Below are positions 9,475 to 18,268 of a stretch of DNA of 64,000 nt, piece by piece. The stretch is taken from positions 62,001 to 126,000 of the forward strand of contig NZ_AOPO01000013.1 in assembly GCF_000336575.1 (NCBI RefSeq), read 5' to 3'. A program made the position numbers and the translations under genes. Every line of letters starts with the position of its first letter. The first letter of the stretch is position 1. This DNA is from Vreelandella titanicae BH1 (GTDB taxonomy: Bacteria > Pseudomonadota > Gammaproteobacteria > Pseudomonadales > Halomonadaceae). The notes beneath the pieces were generated by a model. That model had not been told where the DNA came from and ran no database searches. It worked only from the letters and a program-made list of their open reading frames with translations.

Positions 9475-9827
9475 ACACCCATCATCATAAAAATGGTCAT
9501 CATGACGGCGGCAGCCCCCATGTCTTTAGCACGCCCGCTAAGTTCGTTATGTTCTAGTCCAATACGGTCAATAATGCTTTCGATGGCGGAGTTAATGAGT
9601 TCCACTATCACTACAAGGGTGAGTGAAGAAAACAGCAACGCTTTTTCTACGGAAGTGACATTAACAAAAAATACAAAAGGGTAGAGGATGAGACAGAGCA
9701 TCACCTCTTGTCTAAAGGCAGATTCATTTATCCAGCAAGATTTCAAACCTGATGCTGCATTTATAGAAGCGCGGAAGATGCGTTTAACGCCCGTGCCATT
9801 AGGTTTTGACGACGTTGAGATAGGCAA
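9450..9827 (-). CDS. dgkA: Diacylglycerol kinase
   Basis: 125 residues, three membrane helices. It phosphorylates diacylglycerol to phosphatidic acid in the inner membrane, here most likely recycling the diacylglycerol left when EptA takes phosphoethanolamine from phosphatidylethanolamine. Family motifs: NESAFRQEV near residue 34, ELINSAIESIIDRIG, and HNELSGRAKDMGAAAV. The start appears to be TTG at 9827, which gives the expected length ahead of the conserved core. It follows the GT9 gene by 49 bases and overlaps the PAP2 gene. Confidence 0.95.
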   Translation of the reverse strand: MPISTSSKPNGTGVKRIFRASINAASGLKSCWINESAFRQEVMLCLILYPFVFFVNVTSVEKALLFSSLTLVVIVELINSAIESIIDRIGLEHNELSGRAKDMGAAAVMMTIFMMMGVWLCVLLY

Positions 9828-9876
9828 AATAGTACACTCGATAACGTAATAGAGGGATCACTATAAAGTGCAAAAC

Positions 9877-11094
9877 TTAACGAACAGTTATGTGCTTTAA
9901 TTTAGGGCTAGAATACAAATGGTCAGCACTGGGTGGCGGTGTTGCCCATTGTGTTGGTTGGCTTGTTACCGATGCCGATTGAACGGGAGCCGTTGCGTTT
10001 TGTCCGTCAAGAGTAGCGCGTATAGCTTCTATAACCGTGCTTATCTCTGGGCGCCAAAGAATGGTGTCATAGGCTTCTCGTGGTACGAAGGCGAGTGATT
10101 TTTTCTGTCGTACTAGGGAAATGGTGGCGACATCGAGTGCTGCCGCTAAGTGCATCGGCCCTGAGTCTGGCGTCACGAGTAACCGCGCCCGCACTAGAAC
10201 AGCGGCAAAGTGACGGATAGGAAGCGGTGCGCATAAGCTGCCATAAAGTGATGACTTCAAACGCTGCTTAATAGGTGCTAGAAGCCTAAACTCTTCGGGC
10301 CCAAGAAAAACAACATGACGTATTTTTTGGGCTTCCATAGCATCAATGAGCAGTAGCCAAAATGCCAACGGCCAGCGTTTGTTTTGATGCCCACCTACGA
10401 AGATGGCAATAAAATTTGTATCTGATGGATGATCGCTATGAAGGCTGACAAGCTGATGTATTTTCGTCATTGCCTGATTGCGTTCCTGCTCTGTTAGCTG
10501 GAGCAATGGCCGGTTACGGCAGTCAACACCGAGCGGACGCGTCAAGTTGACGATGGCATCGTAGGCATGTGATGACTTACCTTCCGCCTCAATGCTGTAC
10601 CAGCGCTGGTGACCTTTACGTGAACCCATGCTGTACCGTGCCCCTATTAACCGGGTCACGATAAAGCCGCTCGTTGATCCTCCGCTCACTTGTACCGCCA
10701 GGTCATAGCGTTGTGCTCGTAAGCGTCGTAATAGTGTCACACACTGCCAAGGACGCAGAATAGCGGCTCTCGACAGTAAATAAAAATGATCAACCGGCCT
10801 TTGCTGCAACAGTGGCCATGTTTTATCCGTCGCTAAATAGTCTATGCGAGCGGAAGGGAAACGGTCACGCAAAGCATCGATGATGGGGGTGCTGATTAGC
10901 GCATTGCCTAGACGAAAGTTAGGGCGAATAATTAGAATTCTTTCTATGCCCACAAGGCTGTCAATGGTTTCTGGAGCAGGCGCTTTGAGAATAAGACGCA
11001 TCCCTCCCATTAAATAACGCTTCATTCTTTTTTCTAAAAAACGGGCCATTATTTTTAAATAATCGTTTGTTCTAATAAGTGTTAGTAAGTGCAT
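9877..11094 (-). CDS. Glycosyltransferase family 9 (heptosyltransferase-like)
   Basis: 405 residues. Family 9 enzymes transfer heptose or related sugars to the LPS core from the cytoplasmic face. The Rossmann start is IERILIIRPNFRLGNALISTPIIDALR (about residues 50-76), and the C-terminal sugar-nucleotide site has LLVTPDSGPMHLAAALDVATISL. The last 50 residues are low in complexity and not typical of the family. The N-terminal 45 residues are basic and may be shorter if a later ATG is used (for example the methionine before ARFLEKR). It is the first gene of the unit GT9-dgkA-PAP2-eptA, divergent from the two-component system, so it probably adds to the same envelope response. Confidence 0.85.
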   Translation of the reverse strand: MHLLTLIRTNDYLKIMARFLEKRMKRYLMGGMRLILKAPAPETIDSLVGIERILIIRPNFRLGNALISTPIIDALRDRFPSARIDYLATDKTWPLLQQRPVDHFYLLSRAAILRPWQCVTLLRRLRAQRYDLAVQVSGGSTSGFIVTRLIGARYSMGSRKGHQRWYSIEAEGKSSHAYDAIVNLTRPLGVDCRNRPLLQLTEQERNQAMTKIHQLVSLHSDHPSDTNFIAIFVGGHQNKRWPLAFWLLLIDAMEAQKIRHVVFLGPEEFRLLAPIKQRLKSSLYGSLCAPLPIRHFAAVLVRARLLVTPDSGPMHLAAALDVATISLVRQKKSLAFVPREAYDTILWRPEISTVIEAIRATLDGQNATAPVQSASVTSQPTQWATPPPSADHLYSSPKLKHITVR

Positions 11095-11224
11095 ACGCTG
11101 GCGCTCTGTTAAGTTAATAGGAAATGACCTGCCCGCGGTAGCGACAGAACATTAAAAATGACCGCCAGTGAAGGCACTGCTTTGGCTTTGCCTATGGCGA
11201 AAGAGGCAGCTTGAGTCTAAATAA

Positions 11225-11241
11225 CTTAAAGAAGAGTTAAA
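11225..11241 (-). promoter_or_regulatory. PmrA-box-like repeat facing the GT9-dgkA-PAP2-eptA unit
   Basis: On the minus strand it reads TTTAAC-TCTTC-TTTAAG: two YTTAAN hexamers with 5-base spacing. It lies about 130 bases upstream of the GT9 start and is oriented toward it. The first hexamer ends in C, a deviation from the usual T or G. Confidence 0.45.
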
Positions 11242-11325
11242 CTGCGTAAGAAATTTAAAAAATAGGGTGGTGGGCTTGCTGGTTGGATTTAGATGAGGTT
11301 GCTTGTTGAGAAGTAAGTTACTCTA

Positions 11326-11342
11326 TTTAAGAAAAGCTTAAG
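11326..11342 (+). promoter_or_regulatory. PmrA-box-like direct repeat upstream of the response regulator
   Basis: TTTAAG-AAAAG-CTTAAG: two hexamers matching the PmrA/QseB consensus YTTAAK with exactly 5 bases between, ending 43 bases before the ATG at 11386. This suggests autoregulation of the two-component operon. Confidence 0.6.
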
Positions 11343-11385
11343 TTTTGGTAGCCAAGATAGCGGTTTGCCGATTGAGGGAATCAGC

Positions 11386-12048
11386 ATGCGTGCACTACTA
11401 ATAGAAGATGACCCCCTGCTTGGGGATGGCATCAAGACGGCGCTAGAGCGCGAGGGCTACGCGGTCGATTGGTTCATGCTTGGCCGCGAGGCAATCAGCG
11501 CTATCGGCAGCGAGGCCTTCAGCGTGATTATTTTGGATCTTGGGCTGCCCGATATGGACGGTATGCAGGTACTGAATTTACTCCGAGAGCAATCTACTCT
11601 GCCGATTCTTATTTTGACGGCCCGTGATGCGATGGAAGACCGGATTGGCGGTTTAGATGCGGGGGCGGATGACTATGTGCTCAAGCCTTTCAATTTGCAG
11701 GAGCTACTCGCCCGCTTGCGTGTCGTAATGCGACGTGCTGAGGGGCGTGCCTCGCAAATATTGACGCTGGGGGCGTTGAGTATTGATGAAGCCCGCCATG
11801 CGGTGAGTTGGCGGGGTAAAGACGTCAAGTTGGGTCGGCGCGAGTATGCCTTATTGCTAGAGCTCGCTAGGCACCCGGACAGGGTGCTATCTCGGCCTCG
11901 TTTAGAAAATTTGCTTTACGGCTGGGGCGAAGAGGTAGAGTCCAATACGGTGGAAGTTCACATTCATCATCTGCGTAAAAAGCTTGAAAAACATCTGATT
12001 ATTAACGTGCGGGGGATTGGCTACCGACTGGATAGCCAGGCGCAATGA
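11386..12048 (+). CDS. OmpR-family response regulator (PmrA/QseB-like)
   Basis: 220 residues, standard for the family. Receiver domain: acidic pocket EDD at residues 7-9, phosphoacceptor D51 in IILDLGLPD, conserved T/S and K in LILTARD and VLKPF. Winged-helix C-terminus ends in NTVEVHIHHLRKKL..INVRGIGYRL, the PmrA/QseB pattern. ATG at 11386 is chosen over an upstream TTG at 11365 because a GAGGGA ribosome binding site lies 6 bases before it and the protein then begins MRALLIEDD. The stop overlaps the kinase start by 4 bases. Divergent eptA/dgkA genes and PmrA-type boxes make control of lipid A modification the likely role. Confidence 0.93.
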   Translation: MRALLIEDDPLLGDGIKTALEREGYAVDWFMLGREAISAIGSEAFSVIILDLGLPDMDGMQVLNLLREQSTLPILILTARDAMEDRIGGLDAGADDYVLKPFNLQELLARLRVVMRRAEGRASQILTLGALSIDEARHAVSWRGKDVKLGRREYALLLELARHPDRVLSRPRLENLLYGWGEEVESNTVEVHIHHLRKKLEKHLIINVRGIGYRLDSQAQ

Positions 12049-13457
12049 GATCGATACGGCATTATCTGCTTCGCACGCTAGCCATTACCATGGTTGTCGC
12101 TGGGGGCGTGGCCGTTACCGCGGCTTACTTAATTACCGATCACGAGCTAGAAGAAATTCTCGATACACAGCTCAGTCTGCATAGCCGGATTGTGGCTGGT
12201 CAACTCGATCCAAACGCGACCATTGATGACTATGCTCGCCTGGCTTCACGCATGGGCCTACCAGAACATCCGGCTCAGCTATATCGTGACGGTAAAGCAG
12301 TCCCCATGAGCAGCTCTGAATCAGGTCCCAAGCTTTACCACGAGGAAGAGCTTAAATTAGTACTGGGTTTTTGGAATGCCGATGGCTCACCCAGGCTATT
12401 AGGGGGCAAATGGAGTGATGCAGGGCCTTTCCCCGCGCCTTTAGAGGAGGGTTTTCGCTGGGAAAGCTACGATGGTCATCGCTGGCGGGTTTTCAGCATG
12501 TTCGATGTTGCCAGCGATACCTGGATCAGCATGGGACTACGGGGTTCGTTTCATGATGAAGTGGTGGAGCGCATCACCTGGAACAATTTATTGCCGATGC
12601 TCTTGTTGCTGCCACTCCTTCTTTGGCTGATGAGTAGAGTTATCCGGCGGGGTGTTGCACCCATCCAAGCACTTTCCAGCCAGGTACAAGGTCGCTCCGC
12701 CCACGACCTGCGTCAAATCAATAATCCGGTTCCTCAAGAGCTTAATGGATTACGCCAATCACTAAACGACTTTATCGCCCGGTTGAAAGCCACGTTAGAG
12801 CGTGAGCGGCGATTTACCGCAGATGCAGCCCATGAATTACGCACGCCCTTGGCAGCGCTGAGAATCCACTTAGATAATGCGCAGGCAGGGGGAGAGCAAT
12901 CATTACAAAAGGCTTATGTCGGGGTTGAGCGGCTTCAACGGGTGGTAGAACAGCTGCTCATTTTGGCTCGTTTGGATCAAGTTGCCACAACCTCACCGGC
13001 CACTATTGACCTCTATCCGATTATTGCTGAATTGATAGCCGAGCTGTGGCCACTCGCTGAAGAGCGAGATCAGCACTTGAGGCTAACAGGCTTAACCCGT
13101 CTGGAAGTTCGCGCCGACGAAGTCGAGGTGGGAATTCTCTTTCGTAACCTACTGGATAACGCCTTGCGCTATACCCCGGAAGGCGGTCAAGTGGAGGTAG
13201 CGTTAGCGCTTTGGGAGGGGTTGCCTCAACTCACGGTGAGTGACACTGGCCCCGGCCTCCCCGAGGCACTGTTGGATAAAGTCACTGAGCGCTTTCGGCG
13301 CGCGTCTGGCCAGGGTACCACCGGCAGCGGGTTGGGTTTATCGATTGTCTCGGAGTTGGCTCAGCGCCAGAACGCACACCTTACGCTTAGGAAACGTACG
13401 CCCAATGGCCTGGCGGTCAGTGTGGTGTGGGAGCAAAACCAACATCAGGATCGCTGA
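12045..13457 (+). CDS. Sensor histidine kinase (PmrB/QseC-like)
   Basis: 470 residues. Membrane helices at about 10-30 and 180-198 enclose a periplasmic sensor of about 150 residues. Then follow a short linker, the H-box FTADAAHELRTPLAAL with H263 as phosphorylation site, the N-box NLLDNALRYTPEGG, G1 DTGPGLP and G2 TGSGLGLSIV. Translation is coupled to the response regulator through ATGA. The sensor domain resembles QseC more than classical short PmrB sensors; the actual signal (cations, low pH, peptides) cannot be read from the sequence. Confidence 0.93.
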   Translation: MRSIRHYLLRTLAITMVVAGGVAVTAAYLITDHELEEILDTQLSLHSRIVAGQLDPNATIDDYARLASRMGLPEHPAQLYRDGKAVPMSSSESGPKLYHEEELKLVLGFWNADGSPRLLGGKWSDAGPFPAPLEEGFRWESYDGHRWRVFSMFDVASDTWISMGLRGSFHDEVVERITWNNLLPMLLLLPLLLWLMSRVIRRGVAPIQALSSQVQGRSAHDLRQINNPVPQELNGLRQSLNDFIARLKATLERERRFTADAAHELRTPLAALRIHLDNAQAGGEQSLQKAYVGVERLQRVVEQLLILARLDQVATTSPATIDLYPIIAELIAELWPLAEERDQHLRLTGLTRLEVRADEVEVGILFRNLLDNALRYTPEGGQVEVALALWEGLPQLTVSDTGPGLPEALLDKVTERFRRASGQGTTGSGLGLSIVSELAQRQNAHLTLRKRTPNGLAVSVVWEQNQHQDR

Positions 13458-13644
13458 TTAGCTTACAGTGCTTTTCTTTGGAACAAGTGATTGAATCTAA
13501 ATGCATTTCAACCGTTATATGCACCAGAGAATCGCACTGTTGCTACAAGCGCTGGCTAAAAATATGCCCTGAAGGCTGTTGCCACACAGCTATCTGCCAC
13601 TCTCCCTCTGAAAAGAAAGGGGAAATCAATCACGAGGTGAGGCC

Positions 13645-14334
13645 ATGCAACATACAGAGCACCATCGATCTAACCGTTCAGGTTGGCTGCGCGCAGCCGT
13701 CATGGGCGCGAATGATGGCCTTGTCTCGACTAGCAGCCTGATACTCGGCGTGGCAGCAGCGAGCACCGCGCAAAGCGACATTATGTTGGCCGGTATTGCG
13801 GGGCTAGTGGCCGGGGCTATGTCGATGGCCGCCGGTGAATACGTCTCCGTTAGCTCACAGTCTGACACCGAACATGCGGATCTTGCGCTTGAGCGCCAAG
13901 CGTTGATAGAACATTTTGATGCTGAACTGGAAGAGCTGGCAGCGATTTATGAAGCGCGTGGGTTAACACCGGCGCTAGCCACGCAAGTCGCTGAACAGCT
14001 GATGGCAAGCGATGCGCTAGGCGCTCACGCCAGAGATGAGATTGGCATCACCGAGACAAGCCAAGCGCGCCCACTCCAGGCGGCCTTTTCATCGGCTGTG
14101 ACCTTCACGGCTGGCGCCATGTGGCCGTTGCTAATCGCCTGGTGGGCGCCGCCGCCATTGCTTATTCTTCTGGTGGCGCTCTTCTCGATACTGTTTTTAG
14201 CCTTTCTAGGGGCGGCGGCTGCCCGTGTGGGTGGCGCGCCGATACTCAAAGCCTCGGTGCGCGTAATGTTCTGGGGCGCATTGGCGATGACCTTGACCTT
14301 CGGCATAGGCCGCTTGTTCGGTGTCGTGGCATAA
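13645..14334 (+). CDS. VIT1/CCC1-family transporter
   Basis: 229 residues. The N-terminus WLRAAVMGANDGLVSTSSLILGVAAA and the following AGAMSMAAGEYVSVSSQSDTEHAD block are the signature of VIT family iron/manganese transporters. The central acidic stretch (HFDAELEELAAIYEARGL) is the cytoplasmic metal-binding region, and the C-terminus has two to three helices ending GIGRLFGVVA. A GAGGTGAGG ribosome binding site precedes the ATG. It lies 187 bases after the kinase, possibly in the same unit. A fragment of a second copy of this gene occurs at 19425-19604. Confidence 0.9.
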   Translation: MQHTEHHRSNRSGWLRAAVMGANDGLVSTSSLILGVAAASTAQSDIMLAGIAGLVAGAMSMAAGEYVSVSSQSDTEHADLALERQALIEHFDAELEELAAIYEARGLTPALATQVAEQLMASDALGAHARDEIGITETSQARPLQAAFSSAVTFTAGAMWPLLIAWWAPPPLLILLVALFSILFLAFLGAAAARVGGAPILKASVRVMFWGALAMTLTFGIGRLFGVVA

Positions 14335-14380
14335 ATAAGGGATAGTGCAGCCATTGCTCTGTGTCAAACAGGTCTGAAAA

Positions 14381-14409
14381 GGCCACTCGTGCAAAATTAA
14401 GGAGTGGCC
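14381..14409 (-). terminator. Intrinsic terminator of the cytochrome b561 gene
   Basis: Perfect 8-base stem GGCCACTC / GAGTGGCC with a 13-base loop, followed on the minus strand by a TTTTC tract. It lies 33 bases past the cytochrome b stop. Confidence 0.6.
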
Positions 14410-14441
14410 ATTATCATTGCATTGTCTTAACAACATCTTAA

Positions 14442-15011
14442 TTAAGACTGAACATCATGAGCCTTAGTGTTGGGGGTAGAGGTAGGGCGGCGGCGATAGC
14501 CATGCAACATGCTAGCGATCAAATTATCGCCTTGCTTGAGGCTTTCTACCACAGCACCCAATACATGCAGTGGTACTAGAAAAAGAATCGCGTTGGCCAT
14601 GAGTTCGTGGGTTTCTTCAACCCAGCCAACCCCCCAGAAACGATCCGTTTCTTCCATCATGTAGCCAGTAAGTCCCAGACCGAGGATTAGCCCAAGCAGC
14701 ACCAGCATCATGATAGCGCCCAGCGGTGTATGGGTAATGCCGGTTTGCTCTATCTTGCTGTCGCGACCGCGCAGCACACATTGAAGTCGGCTCACGGTAG
14801 GCCAAAAGCTCCGCCAGCGTGCACTCCAGGGACCGATAAATCCCCAAAGGATGCGTACGACGATTAATGCCACCAAGGCATAACCGACCCATTGGTGTAT
14901 ATCGCCCCCTTCTTCGGTTAGCCATAAGTTGACGGCTACGCCAGCAACCAAAGCCCAATGTACCAACCTGACCAACGGGTCCCAAACACGGATACGGGTA
15001 TTATCGGCCAT
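14442..15011 (-). CDS. Cytochrome b561-type membrane protein
   Basis: 189 residues with four membrane helices, typical of the Ni/Fe-hydrogenase b-type/cytochrome b561 family that passes electrons through haem b in the inner membrane. The first helix starts WDPLVRLVHWALVAG with a haem-ligand histidine, followed by HQWVGYALVALIVVRILWGF, THTPLGAIMMLVLLG and the last ligand region LVPLHVLGAVVES. A very good AGGAGG ribosome binding site precedes the ATG. It is 13 bases downstream of the PepSY gene, a common pairing next to QseBC-type regulators; the electron partner is unknown. Confidence 0.88.
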   Translation of the reverse strand: MADNTRIRVWDPLVRLVHWALVAGVAVNLWLTEEGGDIHQWVGYALVALIVVRILWGFIGPWSARWRSFWPTVSRLQCVLRGRDSKIEQTGITHTPLGAIMMLVLLGLILGLGLTGYMMEETDRFWGVGWVEETHELMANAILFLVPLHVLGAVVESLKQGDNLIASMLHGYRRRPTSTPNTKAHDVQS

Positions 15012-15024
15012 GGTAACCTCCTGA

Positions 15025-15306
15025 TCAGTCTTCGACTTCCTGCTTCACGATGCTGGCATCTACTGGGTTGAAATAGATCTCTACCCGGCGCTCCTGCTCG
15101 TCCCAGCCGTATATCTCGTAGCAGTTTCCCTCGGTGACCTTAAATTCTTTGATTTTGTAACCCATCTCGCTGATACGTTCTTCCATATCAGCTTGGCTGA
15201 TCCATTCGTCACTGGGGGCATCAGTACAATGAGTCTCGGCCAGCGCAGCCGTGCTAGCCGTCAGTAACAACGCCGATGTTATAATCTTAGTGATGTGAGT
15301 TCGCAT
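15025..15306 (-). CDS. Periplasmic PepSY-domain protein
   Basis: 93 residues. A signal peptide MRTHITKIITSALLLTASTAALA with cleavage near AETHC precedes a single small PepSY-like domain (ISQADMEERISEMGYKIKEFKVTEGNCYEIYG...RVEIYFNPVDASIV). The start at 15306 is preferred over a frame opening 20 codons earlier because an AAGAGG site lies before it and the signal peptide then begins properly. It is transcribed with the cytochrome b gene. PepSY proteins of this kind are often targets of adjacent two-component systems. Confidence 0.87.
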   Translation of the reverse strand: MRTHITKIITSALLLTASTAALAETHCTDAPSDEWISQADMEERISEMGYKIKEFKVTEGNCYEIYGWDEQERRVEIYFNPVDASIVKQEVED

Positions 15307-15454
15307 AAGTAATACCTCTTTTCGATGATGGGTGGCTGTGCAAGACATATTTGTCGATTGGCACAAGGATCATCCTAAATGAGGTAACTTATGGCAGGCT
15401 TAAAAAAAGGTAAGCAGCAAAAAAACTGATTATTGAGCACGTTTTTCTGGCGCC

Positions 15455-15985
15455 TGTAGTGGTCAAGTAAAACTGGCCACCGGTTTATAGTTAACCCATT
15501 TTTTTCCTCTGCCTGATTCAGGCTAACACCCACATTATGCTGATGAGGCCTAAGCTGGCTTTAATACCTGATTAAATAGTTCACGATATGATGCTGGCTC
15601 TCCAAGAATGAGCGATAGCCATACGTCGGCACCCATTAAACCTATAAGCTCCAAAAGAACCGCTCCATTGGCGCATTATCACAGTAATTCCCACGCCGAC
15701 TCAGGCTTTGTTTTATCAGGCATTTTCAGAGCGTCTGACGGAAACTACAGCTCGTAAAATAGCTGCCCTGGTCAGCTGTGGAACATAACGGCTTTGGGTC
15801 GCCCTCGGCTTTTATAGACCATTTTTAATACACAACTGGTGAGTTCGCTATCCGGCGATAACGACTTCGCCCAGCCAACCGGTTTTCTAGCTAATATGTC
15901 AATGACAACCGTTAGATAGGCCCAGCGATCTCCAGTTTAGATATACGTGACATCGCTATCCCAAACGAGGTTGGGCCCTTAAAAA
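15455..15985 (-). mobile_element. Decayed IS3-family insertion sequence (orfB remnant)
   Basis: Read on the minus strand, several frames give pieces of an IS3-family transposase core: PNLVWDSDVTYI, WAYLTVVIDILARKPVGWA, then SRGRPKAVMFHS (the DDE region) and a degraded CW-N-PMERF-like segment, broken by stops and frameshifts. A likely terminal repeat begins TGTAGTGGTCAAGTAAAACT at 15455. The other end is missing, where the sequence joins the broken MFS gene. Inactive. Confidence 0.75.
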
Positions 15986-16618
15986 TACCGATAACGGGTG
16001 AACCGACCGCTTGCCTAAGACGTAAAAGCCAGTACGGCACTAACACAAAGCCCATCGCGAAGCCGAACAACGAAAGCCGAATAAAACGCGACCACTGTAA
16101 CCGAGTGATTGGTGGCGGTGGGGGAAGCATTGCCAGGTGTTAAACGAGAATCCAAGGGAATGAAGTACCATGCAGCCTTCACGCCAGCAGCCGTTAGCAC
16201 AGCAAATACCATACAAGTGAGACGCCATGCATCGTATAGGAACACGGCGGAGGGCACGGCAATGCTAATACCGATGCTGGTACCAGCATTCATGATGGAT
16301 ATTACACGACCGTGCATCGTGCGACTCACCAATGCCGTCATCGCATCGGTAAGTTTTGGCATCATCAAACCGGCGCAGATACCGCAGATAAACCCACCAA
16401 TACCCATTGATAGTGCGCATACGACTGACTGAGCAGCGCGAGACCTGCAACGCCTAAGCACCCTGATAATGCCGATCAAGTAGGACGTTAGCCAGCTCGG
16501 TAATAATTGACAGGACAAATAGGCCAAAAGTGAAGCATCCAAACCCGTAGCTAATCGCGACCAGTGCTGCACCAAGAAGGGAAAATTCGATGTTCGACAA
16601 AACCTTCATAAAGCTATT
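15985..16618 (-). pseudogene. Frameshifted and truncated MFS transporter
   Basis: Three frames together make an MFS protein fragment. The N-terminal helix (FSLLGAALVAISYGFGCFTF) is in one frame from about 16618. The middle (ALSMGIGGFICGICAGLMMPKL...GRVISIMNAGTSIGISIAVPS...WRLTCMVFAVLTAAG) is in a second frame. A further piece (LSLFGFAMGFVLVPYW) is in a third. The C-terminal half is gone at the junction with the IS3 remnant. At least two frameshifts, so non-functional. Confidence 0.7.
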
Positions 16619-16904
16619 CGTCTTTCGTGTTTTATCTTGAAGGACTTGCAAATATCGCAATTGACACAATGGAATCCGTGTTGAGCAATAAGATATGTTA
16701 ATCCCCACTTAGCCTACCCAGATCCAAGTCGCGACAGAGCGGGTATACCCATTGGCTAGCTAACCAGCTTTGTAATTTAACGATAGAATTTTTTTAAAAA
16801 AATTATTCTGGAATCATATTCGAAATAAATCTAAGCTTATGAGTTATTTTGATATATACTATTTTCATAATCAAAAAATTAAATTACCTATCTTGGTGAT
16901 CGCG

Positions 16905-17771
16905 ATGCAATGCCCAATCGTTACGCACTTTTTTGATGAGCCCACCAATACCTTTAGCTATGTGGTTCAAGACTCAGACAGCCGTGCCTGTGCGGTCATC
17001 GATTCAGTGCTCGACTTTGATTATGCCGCTGGGCAGACGGACGTGCGATCCGCTGACAACATCATCGCCTTTATTCGCGAACACGATCTCGAGGTGGTCT
17101 GGATTTTGGAGACCCATGTGCATGCCGACCACCTCTCGGCTGCGCCATACCTGCATGATCAGTTAGGCGGTAAAACCGGCATTGGCGCCAACATAGTGAA
17201 GGTGCAGGAGATATTCGGTAAGGCGTTCAATGCGGGCAGCGAGTTTGCCCGGGATGGCAGCCAATTTGATGCGCTGTTCGAAGAAGGGGATACGTTTACC
17301 ATTGGCCAATTACAGGGCAATGTTCTGCACACTCCTGGGCATACGCCCGCCTGTTTAACCTACGTAGTGGGCGATGCCGCCTTTGTAGGCGATACGCTTT
17401 TTATGCCGGATTATGGCACCGCGCGGTGTGACTTTCCCGGCGGCGATGCGCGCACCCTTTATCACTCTATTCAAAAAGTGTTGGCGCTTCCCGAGCAGAC
17501 GCGGCTGTTCTTATGCCACGACTATAAAGCCCCCGGCCGTGATAACTTTGAGCATGAAAGCAGCGTTGCGGAACAGCGCAGTGAGAATGTCCATGTTCAT
17601 GAAGGTATCAGCGAAGACGAGTTCGTGAAGATGCGCACTGAGCGCGACGCCACCTTAGGCATGCCGAAGCTCATTATTCCCTCTGTGCAAGTCAATATGC
17701 GTGCAGGGGAGCTGCCTCCGGCGGAAGAGAACGGCACCGTCTATCTCAAAGTGCCGATTAATTTTTTCTAA
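16905..17771 (+). CDS. MBL-fold hydrolase, persulfide dioxygenase-like
   Basis: 288 residues from ATG 16905; an in-frame ATG at 16839 would add 22 AT-rich residues that do not match the family. The metallo-beta-lactamase motif is ETHVHADHLSA, with further metal ligands in HTPGHTPACLTY, FVGDTLFMPDYG and FLCHDY. The NTFSYVVQD start and the C-terminal KLIIPSVQVNMRAGELPP..YLKVPINFF tail are typical of ETHE1/Blh-type persulfide dioxygenases, which oxidise glutathione persulfide to sulfite. It is followed 29 bases later by two YeeE/YedE sulfur-transport genes, which supports a sulfide or persulfide detoxification operon. Confidence 0.9.
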   Translation: MQCPIVTHFFDEPTNTFSYVVQDSDSRACAVIDSVLDFDYAAGQTDVRSADNIIAFIREHDLEVVWILETHVHADHLSAAPYLHDQLGGKTGIGANIVKVQEIFGKAFNAGSEFARDGSQFDALFEEGDTFTIGQLQGNVLHTPGHTPACLTYVVGDAAFVGDTLFMPDYGTARCDFPGGDARTLYHSIQKVLALPEQTRLFLCHDYKAPGRDNFEHESSVAEQRSENVHVHEGISEDEFVKMRTERDATLGMPKLIIPSVQVNMRAGELPPAEENGTVYLKVPINFF

Positions 17772-17800
17772 CGGTTTGAGTGCGATCTAAGGAGTCACCA

Positions 17801-18268
17801 GTGGATTGGACAGCAGGCTTACAAGGGCTGGTTGGGGGTGTGTTGATCGGGCTTTCCGCTACCTGGCTGATGGCAACGCTAGGGCGTATTGCGGGTATCA
17901 GTGGCATCGTGGGCAATTTGATAACACAACGCCCCAAGGGCGATAGCGCTTGGCGAGTGGCTTTTCTGTTAGGGCTGATTAGCGGCCCGCTTTTGCTTAT
18001 GGCTTTTGGTGGTGGTTTGGGCAACGTTGCCGGTAGCCCTGGCGAGGTGATCGGCGCATCAGTAGGAGGTGTAGGGTTAATGCTAGTGGCTGGGCTGTTA
18101 GTGGGCGTAGGCACGGGGCTGGGCAGTGGCTGTACCAGCGGCCATGGCGTATGCGGACTGGCGCGCTTGGCGCCACGCTCCATGGCGGCCACCGGTATGT
18201 TTTTAGTGACGGGGCTAGTGACCGTTTATATCTCGCGCCACTTGCTAGGTTTAGGTGGCGTTCAATGA
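17801..18268 (+). CDS. YeeE/YedE-family sulfur transport protein (PmpA-like)
   Basis: 155 residues, four to five hydrophobic segments, with the family cysteine motif GLGSGCTSGHGVCGLARLAPRS near residues 104-125. GTG 17801 is chosen because TAAGGAG lies 6 bases before it; an earlier GTG at 17780 has no such site. It is half of the two-gene version of the YeeE thiosulfate channel. The stop overlaps the next gene by 4 bases (ATGA). Adjacent to the persulfide dioxygenase-like gene, so it likely moves sulfur compounds across the inner membrane. Confidence 0.9.
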   Translation: MDWTAGLQGLVGGVLIGLSATWLMATLGRIAGISGIVGNLITQRPKGDSAWRVAFLLGLISGPLLLMAFGGGLGNVAGSPGEVIGASVGGVGLMLVAGLLVGVGTGLGSGCTSGHGVCGLARLAPRSMAATGMFLVTGLVTVYISRHLLGLGGVQ

